Shown here piece by piece: positions 9,710 through 18,665 of a stretch of 64,000 nt of DNA. The notes below the pieces were generated by a model that had not been told where the DNA came from, did no database searches, and saw only the letters and a program-made list of their open reading frames with translations. A program made the translations under genes and the position numbers. The DNA is taken from the NCBI RefSeq assembly GCF_001866645.1, contig NZ_MLYP01000008.1:98551-162550 (forward strand), given 5' to 3'. The stretch comes from Streptomyces colonosanans. GTDB lineage: Bacteria > Actinomycetota > Actinomycetes > Streptomycetales > Streptomycetaceae. Position 1 is the first letter of the stretch, and each line of letters starts with the position of its first letter.

Positions 9710-10777
9710 ATGTTCGAGGCGGTCGATGAACTGGTCGGTGAACACGCCGACCTGGAGAAGAAGCTCGCTGATCCGTCGGTCCACGCCGACCAGACGAACG
9801 CGCGCAAGCTCAACAAGCGCTACGCGGAGCTGACCCCGATCATCGCCACGTACCGCTCCTGGAAGCAGGCCGGCGACGACATCGAGACTGCGCGTGAACT
9901 GGCCGCCGACGACCCGGACTTCGCGGCCGAGGTCAAGGACCTGGAGAAGCAGCGCGAGGAACTGACCGAGAAGCTGCGCTTCCTGCTCATCCCGCGCGAC
10001 CCCAACGACGACAAGGACGTCATCCTCGAGATCAAGGCGGGTGCGGGCGGCGACGAGTCAGCCCTGTTCGCCGGCGACCTGCTGCGGATGTACCTGCGGT
10101 ACGCCGAGCGCGTCGGCTGGAAGACCGAGATCATCGACTCCACCGAGTCCGAGCTGGGCGGCTACAAGGACGTCCAGGTGGCGGTCAAGGTCCGCGGGCA
10201 GATCGAGCCCGGTCAGGGCGTGTGGGCCCGGATGAAGTACGAGGGCGGCGTGCACCGTGTGCAGCGTGTGCCGGCCACCGAGTCCCAGGGGCGTATCCAC
10301 ACCTCCGCGGCCGGTGTCCTCGTCACGCCCGAGGCCGAGGACGTCGACGTCGAGATCAACCCGAACGACCTCCGCATCGACGTCTACCGCTCCTCCGGTC
10401 CTGGCGGCCAGTCCGTCAACACGACCGACTCCGCGGTGCGCATCACGCACCTTCCGACCGGAGTCGTCGCCTCCTGCCAGAACGAGAAGAGCCAGCTGCA
10501 GAACAAGCAGCAGGCGATGCGTATCCTGCGCTCCAGGCTGCTCGCCGCGGCGCAGGAGGAGGCGGAGAGGGAGGCCGCCGACGCCCGCCGCAGCCAGGTC
10601 CGCACCGTCGACCGCTCCGAGAAGATCCGTACGTACAACTTCCCGGAGAACCGCATCTCGGACCACCGCGTCGGATTCAAGGCGTACAACCTGGACCAGG
10701 TGCTGGACGGCGACCTCGTCGCGGTGATCCAGGCCTGCGTCGACGCGGACTCGGCCGCCAAGCTCGCGGCCGCGTAA
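9710..10777 (+). CDS. prfA: Peptide chain release factor 1
   Basis: RF1 recognises UAA and UAG stop codons and triggers hydrolysis of peptidyl-tRNA; 355 aa, standard length. The N-terminal helical domain is followed by the central domain with the GGQ loop ([20 protein letters not shown]), whose glutamine is methylated by PrmC, the product of the next gene. The ATG at 9710 is chosen for GGGAG six bases upstream and alignment with the usual MFEAVDEL start. prmC follows after 33 bases, so the substrate and its modifying enzyme are co-expressed. Confidence 0.97.
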   Translation: MFEAVDELVGEHADLEKKLADPSVHADQTNARKLNKRYAELTPIIATYRSWKQAGDDIETARELAADDPDFAAEVKDLEKQREELTEKLRFLLIPRDPNDDKDVILEIKAGAGGDESALFAGDLLRMYLRYAERVGWKTEIIDSTESELGGYKDVQVAVKVRGQIEPGQGVWARMKYEGGVHRVQRVPATESQGRIHTSAAGVLVTPEAEDVDVEINPNDLRIDVYRSSGPGGQSVNTTDSAVRITHLPTGVVASCQNEKSQLQNKQQAMRILRSRLLAAAQEEAEREAADARRSQVRTVDRSEKIRTYNFPENRISDHRVGFKAYNLDQVLDGDLVAVIQACVDADSAAKLAAA

Positions 10778-10810
10778 GACACCGCACCGCACAAGGACCG
10801 GAGGACGAGC

Positions 10811-11656
10811 GTGAACCTGCTGCTCGCGGAGGTGGCTCAGGCCACCCAGCGGCTGGCCGCCGCCGGCGTGCCCTCGCCGCGCAATGACGCGGAGGAGCTC
10901 GCCGCTTTCGTGCACGGTGTCAAGCGGGGCGAACTGCACTCCGTGAAGGACGCCGACTTCGACGCCCGCTACTGGGAGGTCGTCGCCCGCCGTGAGGCGC
11001 GCGAGCCGCTCCAGCACATCACCGGGCGCGCCTTCTTCCGGTACCTGGAACTCCAGGTGGGGCCCGGGGTGTTCGTCCCCCGCCCCGAGACCGAGTCGGT
11101 GGTCGGCTGGGCGATAGACGCCGTGCGCGCTATGGACGTCGTCGAGCCGCTGATCGTGGACCTGTGCACGGGCTCCGGCGCCATCGCGCTCGCGCTGGCC
11201 CAGGAGGTGCCGCGCTCGCGCGTGCACGCCGTGGAGCTGTCGGAGGAAGCCCTCCAGTGGACCCGCAAGAACATGGAGGGGTCCAGGGTCGACCTGCGCC
11301 AGGGAGACGCCCTGACGGCCTTCCCCGACCTCGACGGCCAGGTCGATCTCGTGATCTCCAACCCGCCGTACATCCCGCTGACCGAATGGGAGTACGTCGC
11401 CCCCGAGGCCCGGGACTACGACCCCGAACTGGCCCTGTTCTCCGGCGAGGACGGACTCGACCTGATCCGCGGTCTGGAACGCGCCGCGCACCGGCTGCTG
11501 CGCCCCGGTGGCGTCGTCGTCATCGAGCACGCCGACACGCAGGGCGGCCAGGTGCCGTGGATCTTCACCGAGGAGCGGGGCTGGGCCGACGCGGCCGACC
11601 ACCCCGACCTCAACAACCGGCCGCGCTTCGCGACCGCCCGCAAGGCGCTGCCGTGA
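10811..11656 (+). CDS. prmC: Release factor glutamine N5-methyltransferase
   Basis: SAM-dependent enzyme (HemK family) that methylates the GGQ glutamine of release factors RF1 and RF2; 281 aa. Visible motifs are the RPETE segment (FVPRPETESVVGW), the SAM-binding VDLCTGSGAIALALA and the catalytic NPPY (LVISNPPYIPL), which binds the glutamine side chain. GTG start at 10811 with GGAGG six bases upstream. It lies directly behind its substrate gene prfA, an arrangement conserved in many bacteria. Confidence 0.96.
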   Translation: MNLLLAEVAQATQRLAAAGVPSPRNDAEELAAFVHGVKRGELHSVKDADFDARYWEVVARREAREPLQHITGRAFFRYLELQVGPGVFVPRPETESVVGWAIDAVRAMDVVEPLIVDLCTGSGAIALALAQEVPRSRVHAVELSEEALQWTRKNMEGSRVDLRQGDALTAFPDLDGQVDLVISNPPYIPLTEWEYVAPEARDYDPELALFSGEDGLDLIRGLERAAHRLLRPGGVVVIEHADTQGGQVPWIFTEERGWADAADHPDLNNRPRFATARKALP

Positions 11657-11753
11657 GATCGGCACGCGGCCCGGCGCGGCGCACGCCCCTTCCGAAGACT
11701 TCAAGCCAGCAGTACGTGATCCAGCAGTACGTGTACGAGGAGGTCCTCTAGAC

Positions 11754-12401
11754 ATGGCACGGCGATACGACACCAATGACGCGACCGACCGAGCGACCGG
11801 TCTTCGCGAGGCCGCGTCCGCTGTCCGCCGTGGCGAACTCGTGGTGCTGCCCACCGACACCGTGTACGGCGTGGGCGCCGACGCGTTCTCCTCGGAGGCC
11901 GTGGCCGACCTGCTCCAGGCCAAGGGCCGGGGCCGCAACATGCCCACGCCCGTCCTCATCGGCACCCCGAACACCCTGCACGGCCTGGTCACGGACTTCT
12001 CCGAGCTGGCCTGGGAACTGGTCGACGCGTTCTGGCCGGGTGCCCTCACCCTCGTCGCCAGACAGCAGCCGTCCCTGCAGTGGGATTTGGGCGACACCCG
12101 GGGCACGGTCGCCGTGCGCATGCCGCTGCACCCGGTCGCCATCGAGCTGCTGACGGACGTCGGCCCGATGGCCGTGTCCTCCGCGAACCTGACCGGGCAC
12201 CCGGCACCGGAGAACTGTGACGCCGCGCAGCAGATGCTCGGCGACTCGATCTCCGTCTACCTCGACGGGGGCCCGACCCCCGGCATCGTCCCCTCGTCGA
12301 TCGTCGACGTCACGCGTGAGGTGCCGATCCTGCTGCGTCAGGGCGCGGTCTCGGCCGATGAGCTGCGCAAGGTCGTACCCGACCTCGAGGTGGCGAATTG
12401 A
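11754..12401 (+). CDS. L-threonylcarbamoyladenylate synthase (Sua5/YciO/YrdC family)
   Basis: Makes threonylcarbamoyl-AMP from threonine, bicarbonate and ATP, the activated group for the t6A modification of ANN-decoding tRNAs; 215 aa, the short form without a C-terminal Sua5 domain. Motifs: VVLPTDTVYGVGADAF, KGRGRNMPTPVLIG, WPGALTLVARQQ and SSANLTGHPAPE. The ATG at 11754 is used because GAGGAGG lies about ten bases upstream. The stop overlaps the TTG start of the phosphatase-like gene by four bases, so the two are translationally coupled. The use of threonine links it loosely to the nearby thr genes. Confidence 0.93.
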   Translation: MARRYDTNDATDRATGLREAASAVRRGELVVLPTDTVYGVGADAFSSEAVADLLQAKGRGRNMPTPVLIGTPNTLHGLVTDFSELAWELVDAFWPGALTLVARQQPSLQWDLGDTRGTVAVRMPLHPVAIELLTDVGPMAVSSANLTGHPAPENCDAAQQMLGDSISVYLDGGPTPGIVPSSIVDVTREVPILLRQGAVSADELRKVVPDLEVAN

Positions 12402-13075
12402 CAGCCCCTGACTCGGGGCGTGGCATAGGCAACGGGGACGAGACGGAGGACCTGACAGAGCCGGGTCCTCGCCACGACACCTTCCGCATTCTCCATGTCA
12501 GCACCGGCAACGTGTGCCGCTCGCCGATCACCGAGCGGCTGACCCGTCATGCCCTGGCGGACCGCCTCGGCGACCCGCTGTGGGGCGGTCTGATCGTGGA
12601 GAGCGCGGGCACCTGGGGCCATGAGGGCGCCCCCATGGAGGAGAACGCCGAGGCGGTCCTCGCGGACTTCGGAGCGGATGCCTCCGGGTTCGTCGGCCGT
12701 GAACTCCTGGACGAGCACGTCATCCGCGCGGACCTGGTGCTGACGGCGACCCGCGACCACCGCGCCCAGGTCATCTCCATGGGCCACTCGGCGGGGCTGC
12801 GCACCTTCACCCTGAAGGAGTTCACTCGCCTGGTACGGGCGATAGACCCGGCGACCCTGCCCCCGCTGGAGGATGGCGTGGTCGAGCGGGCCCGCGCCCT
12901 GGTCCGTGCCGCGGCGGCGCTGCGCGGCTGGCTGCTGGCGCCGACGGCGGAGGCGGACGAGGTGCACGATCCGTACGGGGCGCCGCTGCCGTTCTTCCAG
13001 TCGATCGGGTGCGAGATCCAACAGGCGCTGGACCCGGTGGTGACGGCACTGACGGGCGTACACGCCCAGGCCTGA
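12398..13075 (+). CDS. Low-molecular-weight protein-tyrosine-phosphatase homologue with Ser in place of the catalytic Cys
   Basis: The fold is that of LMW protein-tyrosine phosphatases, which act through a C-X5-R loop. Here the loop reads HVSTGNVCRSP: the position of the nucleophile is Ser35, while Arg41 and the second Cys40 are kept. The likely general-acid loop (DPYGAPLPF, near residue 190) is also kept. The protein is 225 aa, longer than the usual about 150, with an acidic N-terminal extension of about 26 residues and a longer middle. TTG start at 12398, overlapping the Sua5 stop, with GAGG seven bases upstream. It may be a pseudophosphatase that binds but does not hydrolyse phosphotyrosine, or may use another nucleophile. 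The AGC codon is one base from TGC, so a sequencing error is possible but less likely. Confidence 0.85.
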   Translation: MTAPDSGRGIGNGDETEDLTEPGPRHDTFRILHVSTGNVCRSPITERLTRHALADRLGDPLWGGLIVESAGTWGHEGAPMEENAEAVLADFGADASGFVGRELLDEHVIRADLVLTATRDHRAQVISMGHSAGLRTFTLKEFTRLVRAIDPATLPPLEDGVVERARALVRAAAALRGWLLAPTAEADEVHDPYGAPLPFFQSIGCEIQQALDPVVTALTGVHAQA

Positions 13076-13290
13076 CGCCGCGATACCCGGCCGGGTACCC
13101 CCCGACGGCACGGGGACGCGTTCGAGGCGCTCGGACGGCGTTCTGGCGGCGCCGCTCCGGCCGGGCGGGATGACGGGCCGGGCGCCGTGGTCACGGCACT
13201 CACAGGCGTACCTGCGCGGATGCGACGACCAGGCGTCCCAGGGGCCCCGGGCCTACATTGGACGTACGTCCCCGACGCCCGGAGTGCACC

Positions 13291-14532
13291 ATGGCGGTCA
13301 CCCACACCCTCGAGGCCGACGTCCTGCGCCGGCAGGACCCCGAGATGGCCGACATCCTGGCCGGGGAACTCGCCCGGCAGTCGAGGACGCTGCAGCTCAT
13401 CGCCGCCGAGAACTTCACCTCGCCGGCCGTGCTGGCCGCCCTCGGCTCCCCGCTCGCCAACAAGTACGCCGAGGGATACCCCGGCGCCCGCTACCACGGC
13501 GGGTGCGAGATCGTCGACATGGCCGAGCGCACCGCCGTGGAACGCGCGAAGGTGCTGTTCAGGGCCGAGCACGCCAATGTGCAGCCGCACTCGGGATCGT
13601 CCGCGATGCTCGCCGCGTACGCCGCACTGCTGCGGCCCGGTGACACCGTGCTCGCCCTGGGACTGCCCTACGGAGGCCACCTCACACACGGCTCGCCCGC
13701 CAACTTCTCCGGCCGCTGGTTCGACTTCGTCGCCTACGGGGTCGAGGCCGAGTCCGGGCTCATCGACCACGACCAGGTGCGCACCCTCGCCCGGACACAC
13801 CGGCCCAAGGCCGTGGTGTGCGGGTCCATCGCCTATCCGCGCCATGTCGACCACGCGTTCTTCCGCGACGTCGCCGACGAGGTGGGCGCGTACCTCATCG
13901 CCGACGCCGCTCACCCCATCGGGCTCGTCGCCGGGGGAGCGGCGCCCAGCCCGGTGCCGTACGCCGACGTCGTCTGCGCCACCACGCACAAGGTGCTGCG
14001 CGGCCCGCGCGGAGGCATGATCCTGTGCGGGAGCGACCTGGCCGAGCGCGTGGACCGGGCCGTCTTCCCGTTCACACAGGGCGGCGCCCAGATGCACGCC
14101 ATCGCCGCCAAGGCCGTCGCGTTCGGGGAGGCGGCGAGGCCGGCCTTCGCGGTCTACGCCCACCAGGTGGTCGCCAACGCCCGAGCGCTGGCGGCGGGCC
14201 TGGCCGCCGAGGGGCTCGTGATCGTCACCGGCGGCACCGACACCCACATGCTGATCGTCGACCCCGCGCCGCTCGGTGTCGACGGCCGCACCGCCCGGGG
14301 GCGGCTCATGGCCGCCGGCCTGGTCCTGGACACCTGCGCGCTGCCCCACGGCGACGCCCGCGGGCTGCGCCTGGGCACCGCCGCGGTGACCACGCAGGGC
14401 ATGGGCGAGGCCGAGATGGCACGTATTGCCGCGCTGTTCGCGGCCGTGCTGCGCGAGGAGACGGACGGTGCGCGAGCGCGTACGGAGGTGCGGGAGCTGA
14501 CCGGAAGATTCCCGCCCTACCCCGGCCGGTGA
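13291..14532 (+). CDS. Serine hydroxymethyltransferase homologue (divergent GlyA paralogue)
   Basis: PLP enzyme of fold type I; the family interconverts serine and glycine with tetrahydrofolate. It is 413 aa with LIAAENFTSP, LANKYAEGYPGARYHGG, NVQPHSGSSA, the PLP-ring histidine in ADAAHPIGLVAGG and the Schiff-base lysine in TTHKVLRGPRGG. Compared with canonical GlyA, the FPGGQGGP loop is FPFTQGGAQ and the RVGTPA motif near the C terminus is RLGTAA, so it is probably a second, divergent paralogue, and its substrate could differ (for example an aldolase-type activity). ATG at 13291 with GGAG six bases upstream; an earlier ATG at 13258 lacks a ribosome site. Confidence 0.88.
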   Translation: MAVTHTLEADVLRRQDPEMADILAGELARQSRTLQLIAAENFTSPAVLAALGSPLANKYAEGYPGARYHGGCEIVDMAERTAVERAKVLFRAEHANVQPHSGSSAMLAAYAALLRPGDTVLALGLPYGGHLTHGSPANFSGRWFDFVAYGVEAESGLIDHDQVRTLARTHRPKAVVCGSIAYPRHVDHAFFRDVADEVGAYLIADAAHPIGLVAGGAAPSPVPYADVVCATTHKVLRGPRGGMILCGSDLAERVDRAVFPFTQGGAQMHAIAAKAVAFGEAARPAFAVYAHQVVANARALAAGLAAEGLVIVTGGTDTHMLIVDPAPLGVDGRTARGRLMAAGLVLDTCALPHGDARGLRLGTAAVTTQGMGEAEMARIAALFAAVLREETDGARARTEVRELTGRFPPYPGR

Positions 14533-14658
14533 CGGCGGACGCGGCCCTCTGCACAGCCGCACGTGCAACCATCTTCGCTACCCGTTGGTCCTCAACCATA
14601 TGCACGCGAAGCTAGGGTGTGAGGTTGAGGACGCCCAGCGAGACCTGTGGGGAAGCCC

Positions 14659-15984
14659 GTGCGTGAATACCTGCTGACGCTCTGCATCACGGCCGCGGTG
14701 ACGTATCTGCTGACAGGGCCGGTACGCAAGTTCGCGATCGTGGCCGGAGCCATGCCGGAGATCCGGGCCCGGGACGTGCACCGGGAACCCACACCCCGGC
14801 TCGGCGGTATCGCGATGTTCTTCGGCCTGTGCGCGGGCCTGCTGGTGGCCGCCCACCTGGAGAACCTCAACGAGGTCTTCTCCAGCTCCAACGAACCGCG
14901 GGCACTGCTCTCCGGCGCGGCGCTCATCTGGCTCATCGGCGTGCTGGACGACAAGTTCGAGATCGACGCCCTGATCAAGCTCGGCGGCCAGATGATCGCC
15001 GCGGGCGTGATGGTCATGCAGGGCCTGACGATCCTGTGGCTACCGGTCCCGGGCGTCGGCCTGGTCGCGCTCACACAGTGGCAGGGCACCCTGCTGACGG
15101 TCGCCCTGGTCGTCATCACGATCAACGCGGTCAACTTCGTCGACGGCCTCGACGGCCTCGCCGCGGGCATGGTGTGCATCGCGGCAGCCGCGTTCTTCAT
15201 GTACGCGTACCGGATCTGGTACGGCTACGGCCTGGAGGCCGCCGCCCCCGCGACCTTGTTCTCGGCCATCCTGATGGGCATGTGCCTGGGCTTCCTGCCG
15301 CACAACATGCACCCCGCGCGGATCTTCATGGGCGACTCGGGGTCGATGCTGATCGGGCTCGTGCTCGCCGCCGGTGCCATCTCGATCACCGGGCAGGTCG
15401 ACCCGGACGCGATGAACCTCTATTCCGAGCGCGCCACGGTCCACCAGACCGTCCCGGTCTACATCCCGCTGCTGCTGCCGCTGACGATCATCGCCGTCCC
15501 GGCCGCCGACCTCGTCCTCGCGATCGTGCGCCGAACCTGGCGCGGCCAGTCGCCGTTCGCCGCGGACCGGGGGCATCTGCACCACCGGCTCCTGGAGATC
15601 GGGCACTCGCACAGCCGGGCCGTGCTGATCATGTACTTCTGGTCGGCGCTCATCGCCTTCGGCGCCCTCGCGTACTCCGTGAAGTCGGCGTCCATGTGGA
15701 TCGTGCTGGGCATCGTGTTCCTCAGCTTCATCGGGCTGGTGCTGCTCCTGCTGCCGAGGTTCACGCCGCGCGCCCCGCGCTGGGCCGAGGCGTTCGTGCC
15801 GCCGCGCTACCGCCGCCGTGCCGTCCTGGAACCGGTGCCGGCCACCGCGTACATGGCAGGGGAGGAGCCGCAGCCCGACGCGGGCCGCCCCCGCGTCGGC
15901 GCAGGCGTCTCAGGGGTCAACGGAGCCACTGCGATCGGCTCTCGTGCGCATCTGGACCGCCGCGAGGCGGAGTCGTCGCGCTGA
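14659..15984 (+). CDS. Undecaprenyl-phosphate N-acetylaminosugar-1-phosphate transferase (WecA/TagO/MraY family)
   Basis: A polytopic membrane enzyme that moves a sugar-1-phosphate from a UDP-sugar to undecaprenyl phosphate, the first step of wall glycopolymer synthesis; about 441 aa with about 10-11 membrane segments. Family motifs: REPTPRLGGIAM, the Mg-binding GVLDDKFEID, NAVNFVDGLDGLAAG, HPARIFMGDSGSMLIG and the cytoplasmic RGHLHHRLLEIGHSHS that marks WecA/TagO rather than MraY. A hydrophilic tail of about 55 residues ends the protein. Start taken as GTG 14659 behind GGGGAAG; GTG at 14647 is an alternative. It lies directly upstream of the atp operon. Confidence 0.92.
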   Translation: MREYLLTLCITAAVTYLLTGPVRKFAIVAGAMPEIRARDVHREPTPRLGGIAMFFGLCAGLLVAAHLENLNEVFSSSNEPRALLSGAALIWLIGVLDDKFEIDALIKLGGQMIAAGVMVMQGLTILWLPVPGVGLVALTQWQGTLLTVALVVITINAVNFVDGLDGLAAGMVCIAAAAFFMYAYRIWYGYGLEAAAPATLFSAILMGMCLGFLPHNMHPARIFMGDSGSMLIGLVLAAGAISITGQVDPDAMNLYSERATVHQTVPVYIPLLLPLTIIAVPAADLVLAIVRRTWRGQSPFAADRGHLHHRLLEIGHSHSRAVLIMYFWSALIAFGALAYSVKSASMWIVLGIVFLSFIGLVLLLLPRFTPRAPRWAEAFVPPRYRRRAVLEPVPATAYMAGEEPQPDAGRPRVGAGVSGVNGATAIGSRAHLDRREAESSR

Positions 15985-16284
15985 CGTGCAAGGTAAGAAT
16001 CTGGCGTGCGCATTGCCGAATCGTGGGGGTGCAAAGCGCCCTAATACCCCGCAAGTCGCCCGTCGATTCGCCCAGAAGGGCGGACTCACTCTCATGTGTG
16101 AGAGTGGGCACACCCACTTGGTAAAGACCGCATCAAATAGTTTGTGATACCGTTCACGAGAACCCGGGGATAGAGCCCAGGGGCCCCAGTGCGATGGGCC
16201 TCTCGGCGCGAGGCCCTCACTCGGCCCGGGACTACGCTCGTCCATGACGACACCCTGCCCCCTCCACATAGCGGAGTTGCCGCC
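15985..16284 (+). promoter_or_regulatory. Upstream region of the atp operon with overlapping dyads
   Basis: This 300-bp gap contains two dyads that share bases: CACTCTCA/TGAGAGTG (16087-16094/16099-16106, loop TGTG) and AGTGGG/CCCACT (16103-16108/16113-16118, loop CACA). The first may terminate the WecA-type gene. An AT-richer stretch at 16118-16155 (TTGGTA ... TAGTTTGTGATAC) is the likely promoter region of atpI, although the spacing of any -35/-10 pair is not ideal. No gene is seen. Confidence 0.5.
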
Positions 16285-16722
16285 ATGCCGTCCACTGATG
16301 CCCGCAATCTTCTGCAGATCGCTGTACCCACAGCGGCTGTCGGCGCGATCGCCGTCGCCGTCAGTGGCGCGGTCGCGGGTGGCAAGGGTGCGGTCGGCGC
16401 GGCCGTCGGGGCGGCGCTCGCCATCCTCTTCATGGGGATCGGTCTCTATGTCCTGCAGTGGACGGCGAAGTCGCTCCCGCACCTGTTCCAGGCCATGGGG
16501 CTGTTGCTCTACGTCGCTCAACTCCTGCTGCTCCTGATCTTCGTGGGCGTCTTCAAGGACACTTCCCTCTTCAATCCGAAGACGTTCGCGGCCGGACTCG
16601 TCGTCGCGACGGTCGTGTGGATGGCGGCGCAGGCGCGTGCGCACATGAAGGCCAAGATCTTCTACGTCGAGCCGGACTCCCACAAGAGCGAGAAGCCCGA
16701 GAAGACGGGCTCCTCGTCGTGA
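16285..16722 (+). CDS. atpI: ATP synthase protein I (AtpI)
   Basis: A small membrane protein at the head of the atp operon, thought to assist assembly of the c-ring; 145 aa. Four hydrophobic segments are visible: AVPTAAVGAIAVAVSGAVAG, GAAVGAALAILFMGIGLYVL, LLLYVAQLLLLLIFVGVF and FAAGLVVATVVWMAAQARAH. The tail is hydrophilic (SHKSEKPEKTGSSS). ATG at 16285 with GGAG nine bases upstream. Sequence conservation in this family is low; the call rests on size, topology and position. Confidence 0.88.
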   Translation: MPSTDARNLLQIAVPTAAVGAIAVAVSGAVAGGKGAVGAAVGAALAILFMGIGLYVLQWTAKSLPHLFQAMGLLLYVAQLLLLLIFVGVFKDTSLFNPKTFAAGLVVATVVWMAAQARAHMKAKIFYVEPDSHKSEKPEKTGSSS

Positions 16723-16947
16723 GGGGTAGGGCCGGGATAAAGACGTGTGAGAGTTCCTGCTATCGTCCGGTGCCAACTGCGGCATCGCGGGCGAGGGCAT
16801 CTGAGCTGACGCCTGCTCAATCGCGAGGCTTGATGCCCCCCAGCCGCCCCCACATCCGTAACACCAGTCCGGTGCCGTTCCGCGGCTGCGCGCCGCACCG
16901 ACACAACGAGGTTGCCCAACCCATGCGTCACGCCGAAGGAGCCCGCG

Positions 16948-17766
16948 GTGAGTGCTGACCAGACCCAGCTCGCCTTTGACTGGAGCTGCCGCATCCTGTC
17001 CGACAACGGCTGTGGCTTCCCGGCTCCGGGCCTGCACTCGTTTCTCTTCGAGCCGATCGCCACGATCGGCGGGTTCGAGTTCAACAAGGTGATGCTGCTC
17101 GCGCTCATCACCACCGCCCTGGTGGTGACGTTCTTCTGGGCGGCGTTCGGCAAGGCCAAGGTGGTCCCGGGCAAGCTCCAGCTGGTGGGCGAGGCCGGCT
17201 ACGACTTCGTGCGCCGCGGCATCGTCTACGAGACGCTCGGCAAGCGCGAGGGCGAGAAGTACGTCCCGCTCATGGTCTCGCTGTTCTTCTTCGTCTGGAT
17301 CATGAACATTTGGTCCGTGATCCCGCTGGCCCAGTTCCCGGTGTCGTCGGCGATCGCCTTCCCGATGGTCCTCGCCGCCATCGTCTACATCACCTGGGTC
17401 GCGCTGACCTTCAAGAAGCACGGCTTCGTCGGCTTTTTCAAGAACGTCACGGGCTACGACAAGTCGCTCGGCGGCGTGCTGCCGCTCGTCATGGTCATCG
17501 AGTTCTTCTCGAACCTGATCGTCCGCCCGTTCACGCACGCGGTGCGACTCTTCGCCAACATGTTCGCGGGTCACCTGATGCTGGTGATGTTCACCGTCGC
17601 CTCCTGGTACCTGATGAACACCTACATGATCCCGGCCGCCGGTGTCTCGTTCGTGATGACCGTGGCCATGATCCTCTTCGAGCTCTTCGTGCAGGCCGTC
17701 CAGGCGTACGTCTTCGTGCTCCTCGCCTGCTCCTACATTCAGGGCGCTCTCGTCGAGCACCACTGA
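16948..17766 (+). CDS. atpB: ATP synthase F0 subunit a
   Basis: Membrane stator subunit that provides the two proton half-channels; 272 aa with about six membrane segments. The essential arginine lies in the conserved helix FTHAVRLFANMFAGHLMLVM, and VQAYVFVLLACSYIQGA matches the last family helix. GTG at 16948 is chosen for AAGGAG about six bases upstream; an ATG at 16912 has no ribosome site. The 225-bp gap before it is unusually long for the operon and contains a TATCGT sequence (near 16761) that could be a secondary -10 element. Confidence 0.97.
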   Translation: MSADQTQLAFDWSCRILSDNGCGFPAPGLHSFLFEPIATIGGFEFNKVMLLALITTALVVTFFWAAFGKAKVVPGKLQLVGEAGYDFVRRGIVYETLGKREGEKYVPLMVSLFFFVWIMNIWSVIPLAQFPVSSAIAFPMVLAAIVYITWVALTFKKHGFVGFFKNVTGYDKSLGGVLPLVMVIEFFSNLIVRPFTHAVRLFANMFAGHLMLVMFTVASWYLMNTYMIPAAGVSFVMTVAMILFELFVQAVQAYVFVLLACSYIQGALVEHH

Positions 17767-17819
17767 GCCCCACCCCCACCCCCCCGGTCGTCCGGTGGTC
17801 AACCCCCACCGGTCCGTAA

Positions 17820-18074
<255 letters not shown>

Positions 18075-18113
18075 TCAACCCCTGACCGACACGTATCGAC
18101 GAAAGGCACTGAT

Positions 18114-18665
18114 GTGATCGCCAACCTGGTACAGCTGGCGTCCGAAGGTGAGCCGCAGAGCCCGCTCATCCCGGCCGGCCCCGAGCTGCTCGTCGGCGCC
18201 GTCGCCTTCGCCATCGTGTTCTTCTTCTTCTGGAAGAAGCTGCTTCCGAACATCAACAAGGTTCTGGAGGAGCGGCGCGCGGCGATCGAAGGCGGCATCG
18301 AAGAGGCCGACGCCATGAAGGTCGAGGCCCAGAGCGTGCTTGAGCAGTACAAGGCTCAGCTCGCCGAAGCCCGGCACGAGGCCGCGCGGCTGCGCCAGGA
18401 GGCGCAGGAGCAGGGCGCCGTGCTCATCGCCGAGATGCGCGCGGAGGGTCAGCGGCAGCGCGAGGAGATCGTGGCCACCGGTCATGCGCAGATCGAGGCC
18501 GACCGTAACGCCGCCGCGCAGAACCTGCGGCAGGACGTCGGCAAGCTCGCCACCGAGCTGGCCGGCAAGCTCGTCGGCGAGTCCCTCGAGGACCACGCCC
18601 GGCAGAGCCGCGTGATCGACCGCTTCCTCGACGAGCTCGAGCAGAAGGCCGAGGCCGCGCGATGA
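18114..18665 (+). CDS. atpF: ATP synthase F0 subunit b
   Basis: Peripheral stalk subunit; 183 aa. One N-terminal membrane segment (LLVGAVAFAIVFFFFWKKLLP, about residues 24-44) is followed by a long charged coiled coil rich in Ala, Glu, Gln and Arg that reaches the F1 head and binds delta. GTG start at 18114. The last four bases overlap the atpH start (ATGA), so b and delta are translationally coupled, unlike the fused b-delta protein of mycobacteria. Confidence 0.97.
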   Translation: MIANLVQLASEGEPQSPLIPAGPELLVGAVAFAIVFFFFWKKLLPNINKVLEERRAAIEGGIEEADAMKVEAQSVLEQYKAQLAEARHEAARLRQEAQEQGAVLIAEMRAEGQRQREEIVATGHAQIEADRNAAAQNLRQDVGKLATELAGKLVGESLEDHARQSRVIDRFLDELEQKAEAAR

